A DNA stretch of 64,000 bases from JABDOU01 sp041567895 (GCA_041567895.1 JBFGAX010000009.1:4495-68494), one strand, 5' to 3'; numbered from the stretch's first letter, positions 7,630 to 16,255 are shown. Translations and numbers: made by a program. Notes: generated by a model from the letters alone, not told the origin.

Positions 7630-8013
7630 ATGGCAAAGATGTCAACTGATGACTTCATCAAGGCTTTCGAGGAGATGACCGTCCTCGAATTGAACGACCT
7701 TCGCAAGGCGTTCGAAGAGCATTTCGATGTGACCGCAGCAGCCCCTATGGCAGTCGCCGCGACCGGTGGCGGAGATGCAGGAACAGCCGCAGTCGAAGAA
7801 AAAGACGAGTTCGACGTCATGCTCACCGGAGATGGTGGTAACAAGATTCAGGTCATCAAGGCCGTGCGTGGCATCACCAAGCTCGGTTTGAAGGAGGCCA
7901 AGGATCTCGTCGAGAGCGCCCCCGTTGCTGTCCTCGAAGGTGTAAACCAGTCCGATGCCGAAGCGGCAAAGGCAACGATCGAGGAAGCCGGCGGGCAGGT
8001 AGAACTCAAGTAG
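7630..8013 (+). CDS. rplL: 50S ribosomal protein L7/L12
   Basis: A 127-residue L7/L12 with the N-terminal dimerisation domain (DDFIKAFEEMTVLELNDLRKAFEE), an Ala/Gly hinge, and the factor-binding C-terminal domain (KIQVIKAVRGITKLGLKEAKDLVE ... GGQVELK). It starts immediately after the rplJ stop. L7/L12 recruits translational GTPases. The usual next genes, rpoB and rpoC, are absent; metZ follows after 14 bp. Confidence 0.97.
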   Translation: MAKMSTDDFIKAFEEMTVLELNDLRKAFEEHFDVTAAAPMAVAATGGGDAGTAAVEEKDEFDVMLTGDGGNKIQVIKAVRGITKLGLKEAKDLVESAPVAVLEGVNQSDAEAAKATIEEAGGQVELK

Positions 8014-8027
8014 ATCATGGCGGGCTC

Positions 8028-9209
8028 GTGAACCCTGAGGAGCTCGGGCCGGAAACACTCGCGATTCGCGGCGGGCTGCGCCGCAGTCAGTTCGACGAGA
8101 CCGCAGAGGCTCTTTATCTCACCTCCGGGTATGTCTACGGATCGGCCGAGGAAGCGGAAGCAGCCTTTGCCGGTGAACTCGATCGGTTCATCTACTCGCG
8201 CTACGGCAACCCGACGATCGAGACCTTCCAGGAGCGGATGCGTCTCCTGGAGGGAGCGGAAGGGTGTTGGGCAACGGCCAGCGGAATGGCCGCGGTCTTC
8301 GTGGCGCTCATCGCAAGTCTGGAGTCGGGCGACCGGGTGGTTGCAGCCAGGGGATTGTTCGGGTCGTGCTTCGTAATTCTGAATGACCTGCTGCCGCGGT
8401 GGAACATTCACACCGATTTCGTGGATGGATCCGACCTGGCGGCCTGGGAGGCGGCTCTGGTCGAACCGGCCAAGGTCGTGTTCTTCGAGTCTCCCTCCAA
8501 CCCGATGCAGGATCTCATCGACGTAGAGGCCGTTTCGGAGCTGGCCCACGCGGCTGGAGCGCGGGTCATCGTTGACAACGTGTTCGCCACTCCGGTGTTG
8601 CAGCGTCCTCTCGATCTCGGGGCGGACGTCGTCGTCTACTCAACGACGAAGCATTTCGATGGTCAGGGCCGCACCCTCGGCGGTGCAATTCTCGGCACAA
8701 CCCGGTTCCTCGATGACGAGGTGCAGCCGTTCATGCGACACACCGGGCCATCTATGAGTCCGTTCAACGCATGGGTGCTCACCAAGAGTCTCGAAACGAT
8801 GGCCATGCGAGTCGAGCGCATGAGTGAGCGAGCACTTGATCTCGCCGGTTGGCTGGAGGGCCAGAAGGCGGTTCAGCGAGTGCTCTATCCATATCATCGG
8901 TCGCACCCGCAGTTCGATCTCGCCAAGCGGCAGATGTCGGCAGGGGGTACCGTCGTGACGTTCGAGCTTCTCGGCGGCCAGGAAGCGTCGTTCCGGTTTC
9001 TCAACGCGCTCGAGTTGATCGACATCTCCAACAATCTCGGTGATTCGAAAACCCTCATGACGCATCCTGCAACCACGACCCATCGGCGGCTCGGTCCGGA
9101 CGTGAGAGCCGCGATGGGCATCACCGATGGCATCCTTCGAATCTCGGTAGGCCTCGAAACGACCGCCGATATCACATCCGACCTGGAGCGGGGATTGGCT
9201 GCGGTTTAG
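8028..9209 (+). CDS. metZ: O-succinylhomoserine sulfhydrylase (Cys/Met PLP family)
   Basis: A 393-residue member of the Cys/Met-metabolism PLP family. It shows the substrate/phosphate-loop residues YSRYGNPT and GMAA, the cofactor Asp in VIVDNVFATP and the Schiff-base Lys in STTKHFDGQGR. The GQGRTLGG stretch and the ending HPATTTHRRL match MetZ better than MetB/MetC. It would form homocysteine from O-succinylhomoserine and sulfide, with PLP. A GTG start at 8028 is used; the preceding ATG at 8016 hits a stop after four codons. It is 14 bp after rplL and may be cotranscribed with it. Alternative: O-acetylhomoserine sulfhydrylase or cystathionine synthase. A homocysteine methyltransferase lies at 20658. 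Confidence 0.85.
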   Translation: MNPEELGPETLAIRGGLRRSQFDETAEALYLTSGYVYGSAEEAEAAFAGELDRFIYSRYGNPTIETFQERMRLLEGAEGCWATASGMAAVFVALIASLESGDRVVAARGLFGSCFVILNDLLPRWNIHTDFVDGSDLAAWEAALVEPAKVVFFESPSNPMQDLIDVEAVSELAHAAGARVIVDNVFATPVLQRPLDLGADVVVYSTTKHFDGQGRTLGGAILGTTRFLDDEVQPFMRHTGPSMSPFNAWVLTKSLETMAMRVERMSERALDLAGWLEGQKAVQRVLYPYHRSHPQFDLAKRQMSAGGTVVTFELLGGQEASFRFLNALELIDISNNLGDSKTLMTHPATTTHRRLGPDVRAAMGITDGILRISVGLETTADITSDLERGLAAV

Positions 9210-9214
9210 GAACC

Positions 9215-10075
9215 TCAGCCGAGGGCTTCCAGCATGTCCCGTCGCCATTCTTCGGTGCGCTCCACCTGATTGAAGGTGTAGCAATGGAAACCCTCGATGT
9301 TGATCCGATCGTCCGTCAGGGCGCGAGCCAATCCCAGGATGAGAGCATCCGGGCTGTACCCGCCGGGCTTCACGAGACGCCCGATCAGCTTGGGGTTCTT
9401 GGCGGCGAACTTGATCGAGTCACCGACGCCGATACGCGCCGAGATGCCAAGGAGCTTCTTGAGTTCTGCCGAGCCCGGAATCCCGAGATACACGGGTAGC
9501 TCGATGCCCCGCTCGCGTTGATGGCTGATCCAGTCGGTGATGATGTCCGGCTCGAAGCACATCTGTGTGGTGATGTACTTGGCGAACGGGGCCTTGTCGA
9601 CGATCGCCTGGTCCAGCAGCTCGTCTGAGATGATCGGGTGACCTTCCGGATATCCGGTGATCCCGAAGCTGTCGATGGTGTGGCCGATGTCATCAATGGC
9701 TTGCAGCAGGGAGTAGGCATCAAAAAACTCTCCCGGGGGGTCGGCATCGCCGCCAACGATGAAGACCCGGTGGATGCCGGCCTTGTCAATCGCCTTGAGA
9801 TTGGCTTCGAGCTCGGCCCGATCGGTGGTGAGCCTCGCAGAGAAGTGGGGAATCACATGCATCCCCATGTCCTGTAGCTGCAGGGACAAATCGATGGTCG
9901 CCTGCATGCCCTTGGCAGGAGAAGCAGTCACCGAGACTGTCGCTCCATCCGGCAGAAACGCCGCTTGCTCCATCACGTTATTGAGTGGTATGAGTTCGTA
10001 GTGGAGGTTTTCGATGACGGTGCGGACGGCATCGAGCTCAGCCGCGGTCAGGTGTGTGATGTTCATCTTTGCCAT
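9215..10075 (-). CDS. methylenetetrahydrofolate reductase-like protein
   Basis: A 286-residue TIM-barrel protein of the MetF type, similar in length to E. coli MetF. Visible features are the VSVTASPAKGM beta-strand/loop near residue 50, HFSARLTTDRAELE (the barrel segment with the conserved His and Arg of MetF), VFIVGGDADPPGEF and ITGYPEGHP, all matching the MTHFR folate/FAD barrel. It is the last gene of the corrinoid methyltransferase run, 3 bp after the MttB homologue and in the same frame, separated by a TAG stop. In this setting it probably oxidises methyl-THF to methylene-THF rather than serving methionine synthesis; direction and electron carrier are inferred. Confidence 0.8.
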   Translation of the reverse strand: MAKMNITHLTAAELDAVRTVIENLHYELIPLNNVMEQAAFLPDGATVSVTASPAKGMQATIDLSLQLQDMGMHVIPHFSARLTTDRAELEANLKAIDKAGIHRVFIVGGDADPPGEFFDAYSLLQAIDDIGHTIDSFGITGYPEGHPIISDELLDQAIVDKAPFAKYITTQMCFEPDIITDWISHQRERGIELPVYLGIPGSAELKKLLGISARIGVGDSIKFAAKNPKLIGRLVKPGGYSPDALILGLARALTDDRINIEGFHCYTFNQVERTEEWRRDMLEALG

Positions 10076-10078
10076 GTG

Positions 10079-11623
10079 CTATACCTCTGAGTTCGGGAGA
10101 GAAGCTTTTCGTTTTTCAATCCACTCTTTCAGTTCCTCATCCTTTGCCTCGTCGATCGGCGGAGGCTCGTATGAGGCGAGAAGTTGCTTCCACTTCTTGT
10201 TTGCTCTGACAATCGAGTCCTTCGAACCCTCCTCTTCCCATTTCTCGAAGCTTTCATTGTCCGCCATCTCCGAAACCCAGAAGGCAGTCTCGAAGTTGGC
10301 AAGCGTATGAGGCGATCCGAGAAAATGCTGACCGGGTCCACCATTTGTGAGCATGGCGTCGAGCGCCAGACCCGACTCGGAAAGATCAGGGCCTTTCACG
10401 TACGTTTCGATCATGGATGCCTGATCGGCATCGAGAATGAATTTCTCGTAACCCATGCTCAGCCCGCCCTCCAGCCATCCCGCGGTGTGAAGCAGGAAAT
10501 TGACTCCAGCAAAGATGGCCGACTGCATGCTCACCGCGCTCTCGTAGGCGGCCTGGGCGTCTGAGATCTTGGATGCAGTGAATGCCCCTCCCGATCGAAA
10601 CGGAACTCCCAGACGCCTCGCCAGGCCCGCCATCATGAAAAGCACGAGCTGAGGCTCGGGGGTTCCAAACGTGGGTGCCCCGGTCTGCATGGACATCGAG
10701 CTGGCGAAGCTGCCGAAGATCACCGGTGCTCCCGGGTTGACGATTTGCGTGAAGGCGATGCCGGTCAGAGCCTCGGCCAGGGTCTGGGTGGCGGCACCAG
10801 CGGCCGAGACCGGCGACATGGCACCCGCCAGAATGAACGGCGTGATCAGCGTGGCCTGATTGTTCTCCGCATAGACCTTGGCCGATCCAAGCATGTTGTA
10901 GTCCCAGCCCATAGGAGAGTTGGCGTTCGCCAACCCAAGCACAACCGTGTTGTCCCGGACAAAATCCTCGCCGAAAAGAACGTTGCACATATCCACCGTG
11001 TCCTGCGCTCGAGATGGATATGTGACGGATCCCATGAATGCTTTGTCGTGATATCGCATATGGGCATAAACCATGTCGAGATGGCGTTTGGTCACGGGCA
11101 GATCAACCGGTTCGCACAGCGTGCCGCCCCCGTGGTGGAGCGAGGGCGTCATGTGCTGTAGCTTCGCAAAATTGTTGAAGTCTTCGATGGTGGCGTATCG
11201 CCTGCCATTATCGAGATCGCGCACGAACGGTGATCCGTAGGCAGGCACGAGGACGGTGTACGGGTCGCCGATGATGACGTTGTTGTCAGGATTGCGAGCC
11301 ACCTGGGTGAATGAGGCCGGCGCCGAGGCTTGAATGATCTGCCTACACATGCCGCGCGGGAAACGCACCCTGCTTCCCTCTACGTCTGCGCCGGCAGATT
11401 TGAAGATGTCGGCTGCTTCGGGATAGTTGTCGACGTCGACCCCGATCTGTTCGAGAAGCACGTCAGCATTGTGCTCGATCTGCTCGTATCCCTCCTGGCT
11501 CAGCACCTCCATCGGCTTGAGCTCGCGGGTCAAGTAAGGAACCCTTGCGACAGCTTTTGCAGCTTCCCGCGCCGCAGCCCGTGCGGCCCGTCCTCCACTG
11601 CGCCTGCTGGGGCGATCGGTCAT
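10079..11623 (-). CDS. trimethylamine methyltransferase-family protein, non-pyrrolysine
   Basis: A 514-residue MttB-superfamily protein. The ATG at 11623 is chosen because AGAGGAG precedes it and it overlaps the upstream stop as ATGA; the open frame continues 94 codons further without family similarity. Family motifs include the N-terminal LSQEGYEQIEHNADVLLEQIG, AYGSPFVRDLDNGRRYATIEDF, TPFILAGAMSPVSAAGA and GYEKFILDADQASMIETY. No amber codon interrupts the frame, so it belongs to the branch lacking pyrrolysine, whose studied members demethylate glycine betaine, proline betaine, carnitine or gamma-butyrobetaine. It should transfer a methyl from a quaternary amine to the Co(I) corrinoid encoded at 15405-16094. 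The exact substrate cannot be read. The gene ends in TAG; length shows that it is complete. Confidence 0.88.
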   Translation of the reverse strand: MTDRPSRRSGGRAARAAAREAAKAVARVPYLTRELKPMEVLSQEGYEQIEHNADVLLEQIGVDVDNYPEAADIFKSAGADVEGSRVRFPRGMCRQIIQASAPASFTQVARNPDNNVIIGDPYTVLVPAYGSPFVRDLDNGRRYATIEDFNNFAKLQHMTPSLHHGGGTLCEPVDLPVTKRHLDMVYAHMRYHDKAFMGSVTYPSRAQDTVDMCNVLFGEDFVRDNTVVLGLANANSPMGWDYNMLGSAKVYAENNQATLITPFILAGAMSPVSAAGAATQTLAEALTGIAFTQIVNPGAPVIFGSFASSMSMQTGAPTFGTPEPQLVLFMMAGLARRLGVPFRSGGAFTASKISDAQAAYESAVSMQSAIFAGVNFLLHTAGWLEGGLSMGYEKFILDADQASMIETYVKGPDLSESGLALDAMLTNGGPGQHFLGSPHTLANFETAFWVSEMADNESFEKWEEEGSKDSIVRANKKWKQLLASYEPPPIDEAKDEELKEWIEKRKASLPNSEV

Positions 11624-13593
11624 GCTGACTCCTCTCGTCGCCGACGTCGCGGCTTGTCGGATCGTGCCACCGACGGTGTCGGAAGGTCGACGACCTTTTT
11701 CAGATTGACATAAGCGGCAGTTTTGTGGGGGATACTCATAGCTTCGACGAAGTGCTGTTGAAACGATGGCTCGATTGCGGTTTCGATCTTTTCCACAGAT
11801 CGCACAACCGTCTCGATTTCGTTGCGGGCCTCGGCGCTCAGCAAGGCCATCATGGCTCCAGTGCCTGCCGCATTGCCGGCAGCAGAGACCCGCGATAGGT
11901 CGCAATCCGGAATCAACCCGAGCACCATGGCATAGGTGGTGTCGATGTGGGATCCGAAGGCGCCGGCCAGCCTTATTTCATCCACCGAGTCGACACCGAG
12001 GTGATCCATCAGGAGTCGAACCCCCGCATACAGAGCCGCCTTTGCGAGTTGGATCGCTCGCACATCATTTTGGGTGATGCTGATGGGATTCGGTTCGTCG
12101 ACGAGTACGTAACTCCATGTGCGACCCTCTTCGACGATGCGAGGCGAATCATGATGGACGATGACCCCATCGGTTGTGATGATTCCTGCCAGGAACATCT
12201 CGGCGATGACCTCGATGATTCCTGAGCCGCATATTCCCGTGACCTCCGTGGCATCGAATCCCTCTTCGTCTGACCACATGTCCTGACCGATGACCCGATA
12301 CTTCGGTTCGAGCGTATCGCGATCGATTCTCACCCGCTCGATGGCGCCTGCGGCTGCCCGCTGCCCGGACGAGATCTGGGCCCCTTCGAAGGCGGGGCCG
12401 GTCGGTGAAGACGCCGCCAGCAGGCGATCACGATTGCCGAGCACGATCTCGGCGTTCGTGCCGACGTCAACCAGAAGTTGGATCGGATCGCGCCGGTGGG
12501 GACCTTCTGACAGAATGGCTCCCGCCGTATCGGCACCCACGTGACCCGCAATGCACGGCAAAACATAGACCTGGGCTCCGGGATTGGCGTCCAGGTCGAG
12601 TGAAACGGCGTCGAGCGTCAAAGGCCGGTCGGTTGCGAGTGCGAACGGCGCAGTTCCCAGGGGAGTGGGATCGATGCCCAGCACGAGGTGATGCATGATG
12701 GGATTTCCGACGAGGGTGATGTCGAGAACGTCGTTGCGGTCGATTCCGCTTTCAAGGGCCAATCCTTCGATGATGTCGTTGATCGCTTCGCGTACCGCAC
12801 CCGTCATGGCGGCGTCACCTCCCGGGTTCATCATCACGTAGCTCACCCGCGACATGAGGTCTTCCCCGAATCGGATCTGGGGATTCATCTTTCCTGAAGA
12901 GGCGAGTACCCGTCCGGAGGCAAGGTCGACCAGGTGCCCGGCGATCGTCGTCGAGCCGATATCGAAGGCGACGCCGTATGACACATCGTGGAAGCCCGGC
13001 CACAGAGCGATGATCCGGTTCCCATTGTGGACTGCGACTGTGATGGACCGAACACCCTTGGCGAGAGCAGGTTGGAGAGCGGCCAGCAGCCGGTTCTCGA
13101 GGACGACGCCTGTGACCTCCCACTGCTCTTCCAATGCGGTCATGACCCGTTCGAGATCTCCGGCGGGCTCGTGCATGCTCGGTGCCGCGACCTCGATGTA
13201 ATAGAGGCGGACGATCGGGTCTACTGCGATCGAGATGACCCCTGCCCTCTTGCGAACGACCTGGCGGTGGACTTGAGAACCGGGCGGCACGTCGATGACG
13301 ACGTCCCGTAACGCAGTTACCGCGCATGAAAGCCGATGGTCGTCACCAAGCGGGCGCCTGCCTCGATACTCGAGCTCGGTTTTGCCCCTGCCGCTCAGTC
13401 GGTCCGCATCGGCATCGATCTTTGGATTGGAGCCGACGGTGATCTGGCACCGCCCACAGATTCCGCGTCCTCCGCAGACCGAATCGATGTCGACGCCCAG
13501 ACTGCGAGCGGCATCGAGAACGGTGGTGCCGACGGGGAATGTGCCGCGACGACCCGATGGAGTGAAAACGACCTGAACTTCAGAGCCGTTCAG
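11620..13593 (-). CDS. RACo-like corrinoid activation protein, [2Fe-2S] + ASKHA
   Basis: The canonical-start ORF begins only at a GTG at 13290 (556 residues), but the frame upstream is coding. Residues 1-101 from a CTG at 13593 form a ferredoxin domain with Cys40, Cys46, Cys49 (CGGRGICGRC) and Cys90. There is no ATG, GTG or TTG between the preceding TGA (13597-13599) and 13290. GAGGG at 13601-13605 is 7 nt before the CTG, so CTG initiation is the best reading, giving 657 residues. The C-terminal part is the ASKHA/DUF4445 ATPase (DIGSTTIAGHLVDL, LLVDVGTNAEIVLG, GICGSGIIEV, LAGAFGSH) ending in a Lys/Arg tail. RACo proteins use ATP to reduce inactive Co(II) corrinoid to Co(I). The stop overlaps the MttB-homologue ATG. 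Confidence 0.85.
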   Translation of the reverse strand: MNGSEVQVVFTPSGRRGTFPVGTTVLDAARSLGVDIDSVCGGRGICGRCQITVGSNPKIDADADRLSGRGKTELEYRGRRPLGDDHRLSCAVTALRDVVIDVPPGSQVHRQVVRKRAGVISIAVDPIVRLYYIEVAAPSMHEPAGDLERVMTALEEQWEVTGVVLENRLLAALQPALAKGVRSITVAVHNGNRIIALWPGFHDVSYGVAFDIGSTTIAGHLVDLASGRVLASSGKMNPQIRFGEDLMSRVSYVMMNPGGDAAMTGAVREAINDIIEGLALESGIDRNDVLDITLVGNPIMHHLVLGIDPTPLGTAPFALATDRPLTLDAVSLDLDANPGAQVYVLPCIAGHVGADTAGAILSEGPHRRDPIQLLVDVGTNAEIVLGNRDRLLAASSPTGPAFEGAQISSGQRAAAGAIERVRIDRDTLEPKYRVIGQDMWSDEEGFDATEVTGICGSGIIEVIAEMFLAGIITTDGVIVHHDSPRIVEEGRTWSYVLVDEPNPISITQNDVRAIQLAKAALYAGVRLLMDHLGVDSVDEIRLAGAFGSHIDTTYAMVLGLIPDCDLSRVSAAGNAAGTGAMMALLSAEARNEIETVVRSVEKIETAIEPSFQQHFVEAMSIPHKTAAYVNLKKVVDLPTPSVARSDKPRRRRREESA

Positions 13594-13596
13594 GGG

Positions 13597-14502
13597 TCAG
13601 CCCTCGCTGACCGTTGCGCGCCGTCTGCGACCCCTCGCCCGTCCGCCTTCTGGCGCGTTCGGGTCGCGATGGAGGGCGATCCAGGCGTTGGCATGTGCGT
13701 CGTTGCCGGTGAGTACGTCGCCTGCCATGATCGCATGTCGGATCTCGGTTTCGAGGGGGTTGGTGATGGCAGACGTGAGGCCGCTCGCCATTGCCATGTT
13801 GAGAAATGCGGCGTTGATTCCCTGCCGGTTTGGCAACCCGAAGCTCACATTGGAGGCTCCGCACGTGGTGTTGACCCCAAGCTCGTCTCGCAGCCGACCG
13901 AGCAGGCGGAACACCTGGCGGCCTGCGGTTCCCATGGCTCCAATGGGCATCACGAGCGGATCCACGACGATGTCCTCCTTAGGGATGCCGTGGTCGGCGG
14001 CGCGGTTGACGATCTTGCGTGCCACTTCGAAACGCACGTCAGGGTTCTCGGAGATCCCCGTCTCGTCGTTGGTTATGGCGACGACTGCGGCACCATGTCT
14101 GGCGACGAGGGGTAACACGCGCTCCATCTGTTCATCTTCGCCGGTTACCGAATTGACGAGTGCCTTGCCCTGGTATACCGCGAGGCCTGCTTCCAAAGCG
14201 TCGACGATCGACGAATCGATGGACAGTGGCACATCGACGAGTCCCTGCACTAGCTGTACGGTCTTGGCGAGGATTGCCGGTTCGTCAGCGAGTGGGATGC
14301 CCGCATTGACATCCAGCATCTGTGCGCCTGCCTCGACCTGAGCCACGGCATCGCTCTCGACGCGGCTGAAGTCTCCGGCCTTCATCTCGGCCGCGAGTGC
14401 CTTCCGGCCCGTGGGATTGATGCGTTCGCCAATGATCACGAACGGTTGATCGAACCCGATGATGACTTCTCGGGTTGGGCTACTGATCAAGGTCCGGGTC
14501 AT
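13597..14502 (-). CDS. pterin-binding methyltransferase (methyl-corrinoid:THF)
   Basis: A 301-residue protein of the pterin-binding (DHPS-like) TIM-barrel family. The ATG at 14502 overlaps the preceding stop as ATGA. Motifs are the first strand FVIIGERINPTGRKAL, AGAQMLDVNAGIP, VPLSIDSSIVDALEAGL, ALVNSVTGE, AVVAITNDETGI and DIVVDPLVMPIG, matching the AcsE/MtvA/MtgA class rather than folate-synthetic DHPS. It should move a methyl group between the methylated corrinoid protein and tetrahydrofolate. The C-terminus is a basic extension (RARGRRRRA). Its TGA is in frame with, and 3 nt before, the presumed CTG start of the reactivase. Confidence 0.86.
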   Translation of the reverse strand: MTRTLISSPTREVIIGFDQPFVIIGERINPTGRKALAAEMKAGDFSRVESDAVAQVEAGAQMLDVNAGIPLADEPAILAKTVQLVQGLVDVPLSIDSSIVDALEAGLAVYQGKALVNSVTGEDEQMERVLPLVARHGAAVVAITNDETGISENPDVRFEVARKIVNRAADHGIPKEDIVVDPLVMPIGAMGTAGRQVFRLLGRLRDELGVNTTCGASNVSFGLPNRQGINAAFLNMAMASGLTSAITNPLETEIRHAIMAGDVLTGNDAHANAWIALHRDPNAPEGGRARGRRRRATVSEG

Positions 14503-14813
14503 GCTTCGTCGTCGTTTCCAGCCAGATAGCCGAGATTGGACACGCAGGCGTTGAGGACGTCCGATGTCCAATCCGCGTCGAGTTCGTCCGCCCGGTGGGC
14601 AACGGCCTTCTCGAGGTTGTCTGTTTCGATGGTTTCTGTTTCCTTTCGCCACTCCGCCAAATATTCATCTGTTCCGATCATGCCGGCGTCCATGGCGGCC
14701 CGGTCGATCGCAACCTGAAATCGCTGCGGCAACTCGATACGGTGTCTGATCTTGCCATCCTGTCCCGTGACCTGGGCCGGAATATCTCTCCAGAAGATGG
14801 TGGTGAGGTTCAC
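14499..14813 (-). CDS. PF13769-type 'virulence factor' small protein
   Basis: A 104-residue protein started at the GTG at 14813, which overlaps the DUF1638 stop as GTGA; a longer open frame to 15065 lies antisense to nothing but within DUF1638 and is not credible. The sequence has a Trp-Arg-Asp-Ile-Pro-Ala-Gln motif, LPQRFQVAIDRAAMDAG and a C-terminal acidic helix. This matches my memory of the small 'Virulence_fact' family, which is often encoded beside MttB-type methyltransferases. No biochemical function is established to my knowledge. Being translationally coupled on both sides inside the corrinoid operon, it is probably a dedicated component: a chaperone, scaffold or subunit. Confidence 0.65.
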   Translation of the reverse strand: MNLTTIFWRDIPAQVTGQDGKIRHRIELPQRFQVAIDRAAMDAGMIGTDEYLAEWRKETETIETDNLEKAVAHRADELDADWTSDVLNACVSNLGYLAGNDDEA

Positions 14814-15418
14814 CGTGTGGCGCCCAGTGCTACGAGTCTCGGCTCCGCCTCGCCATAGCCGACATGAACGTGCTCGTAGCTGAGTCCCAGCCGGGTGGCG
14901 ATTTCCGCCGAGCGTTCGAGAAGGTCTGGCGTGGGGTTCTGCGAAATGTATGCGACCCGCGTGTAATTCCCGAAATACATGTCGACGAGCTCCGGGTGGT
15001 TGTCCATGCCGAGTCCGCTCCACATGAATCGATCGAAGTGGCGGGTGAGGTAGTCGGTGAGCCACAGCGTTCCGAGCTGATCTCGAGACATCTCGGCGAA
15101 CAGATCCGACCCGGTGAAGAACTCATAGCAGTGGGCTCCGGGAAGCCTTTGGACTCCGTATTCCTCGATGAGAGCGTCGAGATGCCCTCCGGTTCCACAG
15201 TCACCATACGCAATGAATATCTCGTCGTAGCGGCCCCGTGCTCTGTCGAGGCGCCTTTTGATGGCAGGCGTTATGTCTCCCGGCGTGTTGTGAAGGACCG
15301 CCGGCAAGCATTCGACCGTCATGTGGTCGAGCCCGTTGCGATGCGTGATATCAAGCAGTTCACGGGCCAGGGCTCCGCAACCGAGAATCAATATCTGAGG
15401 GGCGTCAGGCGGAGCCAC
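14810..15418 (-). CDS. DUF1638 family protein
   Basis: A 202-residue protein starting with GTG at 15418, inside the last codons of the corrinoid-protein gene. It has a nucleotide-fold-like start (ILILGCGALARELLDI) and four notable cysteines: Cys14 in LGCGAL, Cys37 in VECLP, Cys74 in YGDCGTGG and Cys97 in GAHCYEFF. HNTPGDI is also typical. These features match DUF1638, found repeatedly with corrinoid methyltransferases. The conserved Cys/His set suggests metal or cobalamin handling, but this is inference. Overlaps on both ends show tight translational coupling with the methyltransferase system. Confidence 0.75.
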   Translation of the reverse strand: MAPPDAPQILILGCGALARELLDITHRNGLDHMTVECLPAVLHNTPGDITPAIKRRLDRARGRYDEIFIAYGDCGTGGHLDALIEEYGVQRLPGAHCYEFFTGSDLFAEMSRDQLGTLWLTDYLTRHFDRFMWSGLGMDNHPELVDMYFGNYTRVAYISQNPTPDLLERSAEIATRLGLSYEHVHVGYGEAEPRLVALGATR

Positions 15419-16094
15419 GGCGTTCCATCACCAGGCGCTTGGCCGTCTCGGCTGCGATGGCTGCATCTCGGCAGTAGGCGGTGGCGCCAATCGCCTCGCC
15501 GAATTCCTCGTTGAGCGGTGCCCCGCCTACCAGAACGATGTAGTCGTCCCGGATCCCTTTTTCCTCGAGCGTATCGATCACGACTTTCATATAGGGCATC
15601 GTGGTGGTGAGGAGAGCCGACATGCCGAGGATGTCAGGCCTGTGTTCTTCGAGGGCATTGAGGAACTCTTCCACGTCGGTGTTGATCCCCAGGTCGATGA
15701 CCTCGAACCCGGCGCCTTCGAGCATCATGCCTACGAGATTCTTACCAATGTCGTGGATGTCGCCTTTCACCGTGCCGATCACGATCTTGCCGATGGACTC
15801 GGCGCCGGTTTCCGCAAGCAGCGGTCGCAGGATCGCCATGCCCGCCTTCATCGCATTAGCGGCCAACAAGACCTCGGGTACGAAGAGGATGCCGTCGCGG
15901 AAATCGATCCCGACGATGCGCATGCCTTCCACGAGTGCCTTCTCGAGCACATCGGTCGCCGTCCAGTCACGATCCAACAAGATGCGGGTACCGATGTCGA
16001 TCTCTTCGGCAAGACCGTCGTAGAGGTCGTCGTGCATTTGCTCGACCAGCTCTTCGTCATTCAGCGTGCTGAGGTCGAGTTCTTCTTCGCTCAT
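15405..16094 (-). CDS. methyltransferase cognate corrinoid protein
   Basis: A 229-residue B12-binding protein of the MttC/MtbC type. The ATG at 16094 begins MSEEEL; a longer frame to 16175 has no similarity. The N-terminal helical cap (about 10-95) contains VPEVLLAANAMKAGM. The cobalamin-binding Rossmann domain begins with the signature GDIHDIGKNLV, in which Asp112-x-His114-x-x-Gly117 supplies the lower axial His ligand, followed by MSALLTTTM and LVGGAPLNEEF. It carries the methyl group between the MttB homologue and the pterin enzyme. As the first gene of the minus-strand run, its promoter lies in the 208-bp divergent gap to 16303. Confidence 0.92.
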   Translation of the reverse strand: MSEEELDLSTLNDEELVEQMHDDLYDGLAEEIDIGTRILLDRDWTATDVLEKALVEGMRIVGIDFRDGILFVPEVLLAANAMKAGMAILRPLLAETGAESIGKIVIGTVKGDIHDIGKNLVGMMLEGAGFEVIDLGINTDVEEFLNALEEHRPDILGMSALLTTTMPYMKVVIDTLEEKGIRDDYIVLVGGAPLNEEFGEAIGATAYCRDAAIAAETAKRLVMERRGSA

Positions 16095-16255
16095 TTGGCC
16101 TGCTCGTTCGACGGTTCCGGGGTGCAGTTCCACGATGCGGAACAGTGCTACATGACGGAACAAACGATACAACACAGAAGGCCCGATTGTCTATCAAAAC
16201 CTTTGAAGTCTGCACCGTTCTCAAGTGGAATTCCCCATGAGTGATATGTAGTGTT

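Noticed and set aside
10073..10081. TAG stop of the MttB homologue in frame with the MetF-like start, suggesting pyrrolysine readthrough to a fusion.
   Set aside because: The protein already has the full family length before the TAG, and pyrrolysine in true MttB is internal, not terminal. It reads as an ordinary stop followed closely by the next gene.
11624..11905. N-terminal 94-codon extension of the MttB homologue.
   Set aside because: It overlaps the RACo gene end, has no similarity to the family and includes an unlikely Cys/Arg-rich sequence; the ATG at 11623 has a good Shine-Dalgarno.
14814..15065. Longer start of the PF13769 protein.
   Set aside because: The extra residues are a shadow of the DUF1638 gene in another frame; the GTG at 14813 overlaps the DUF1638 stop.
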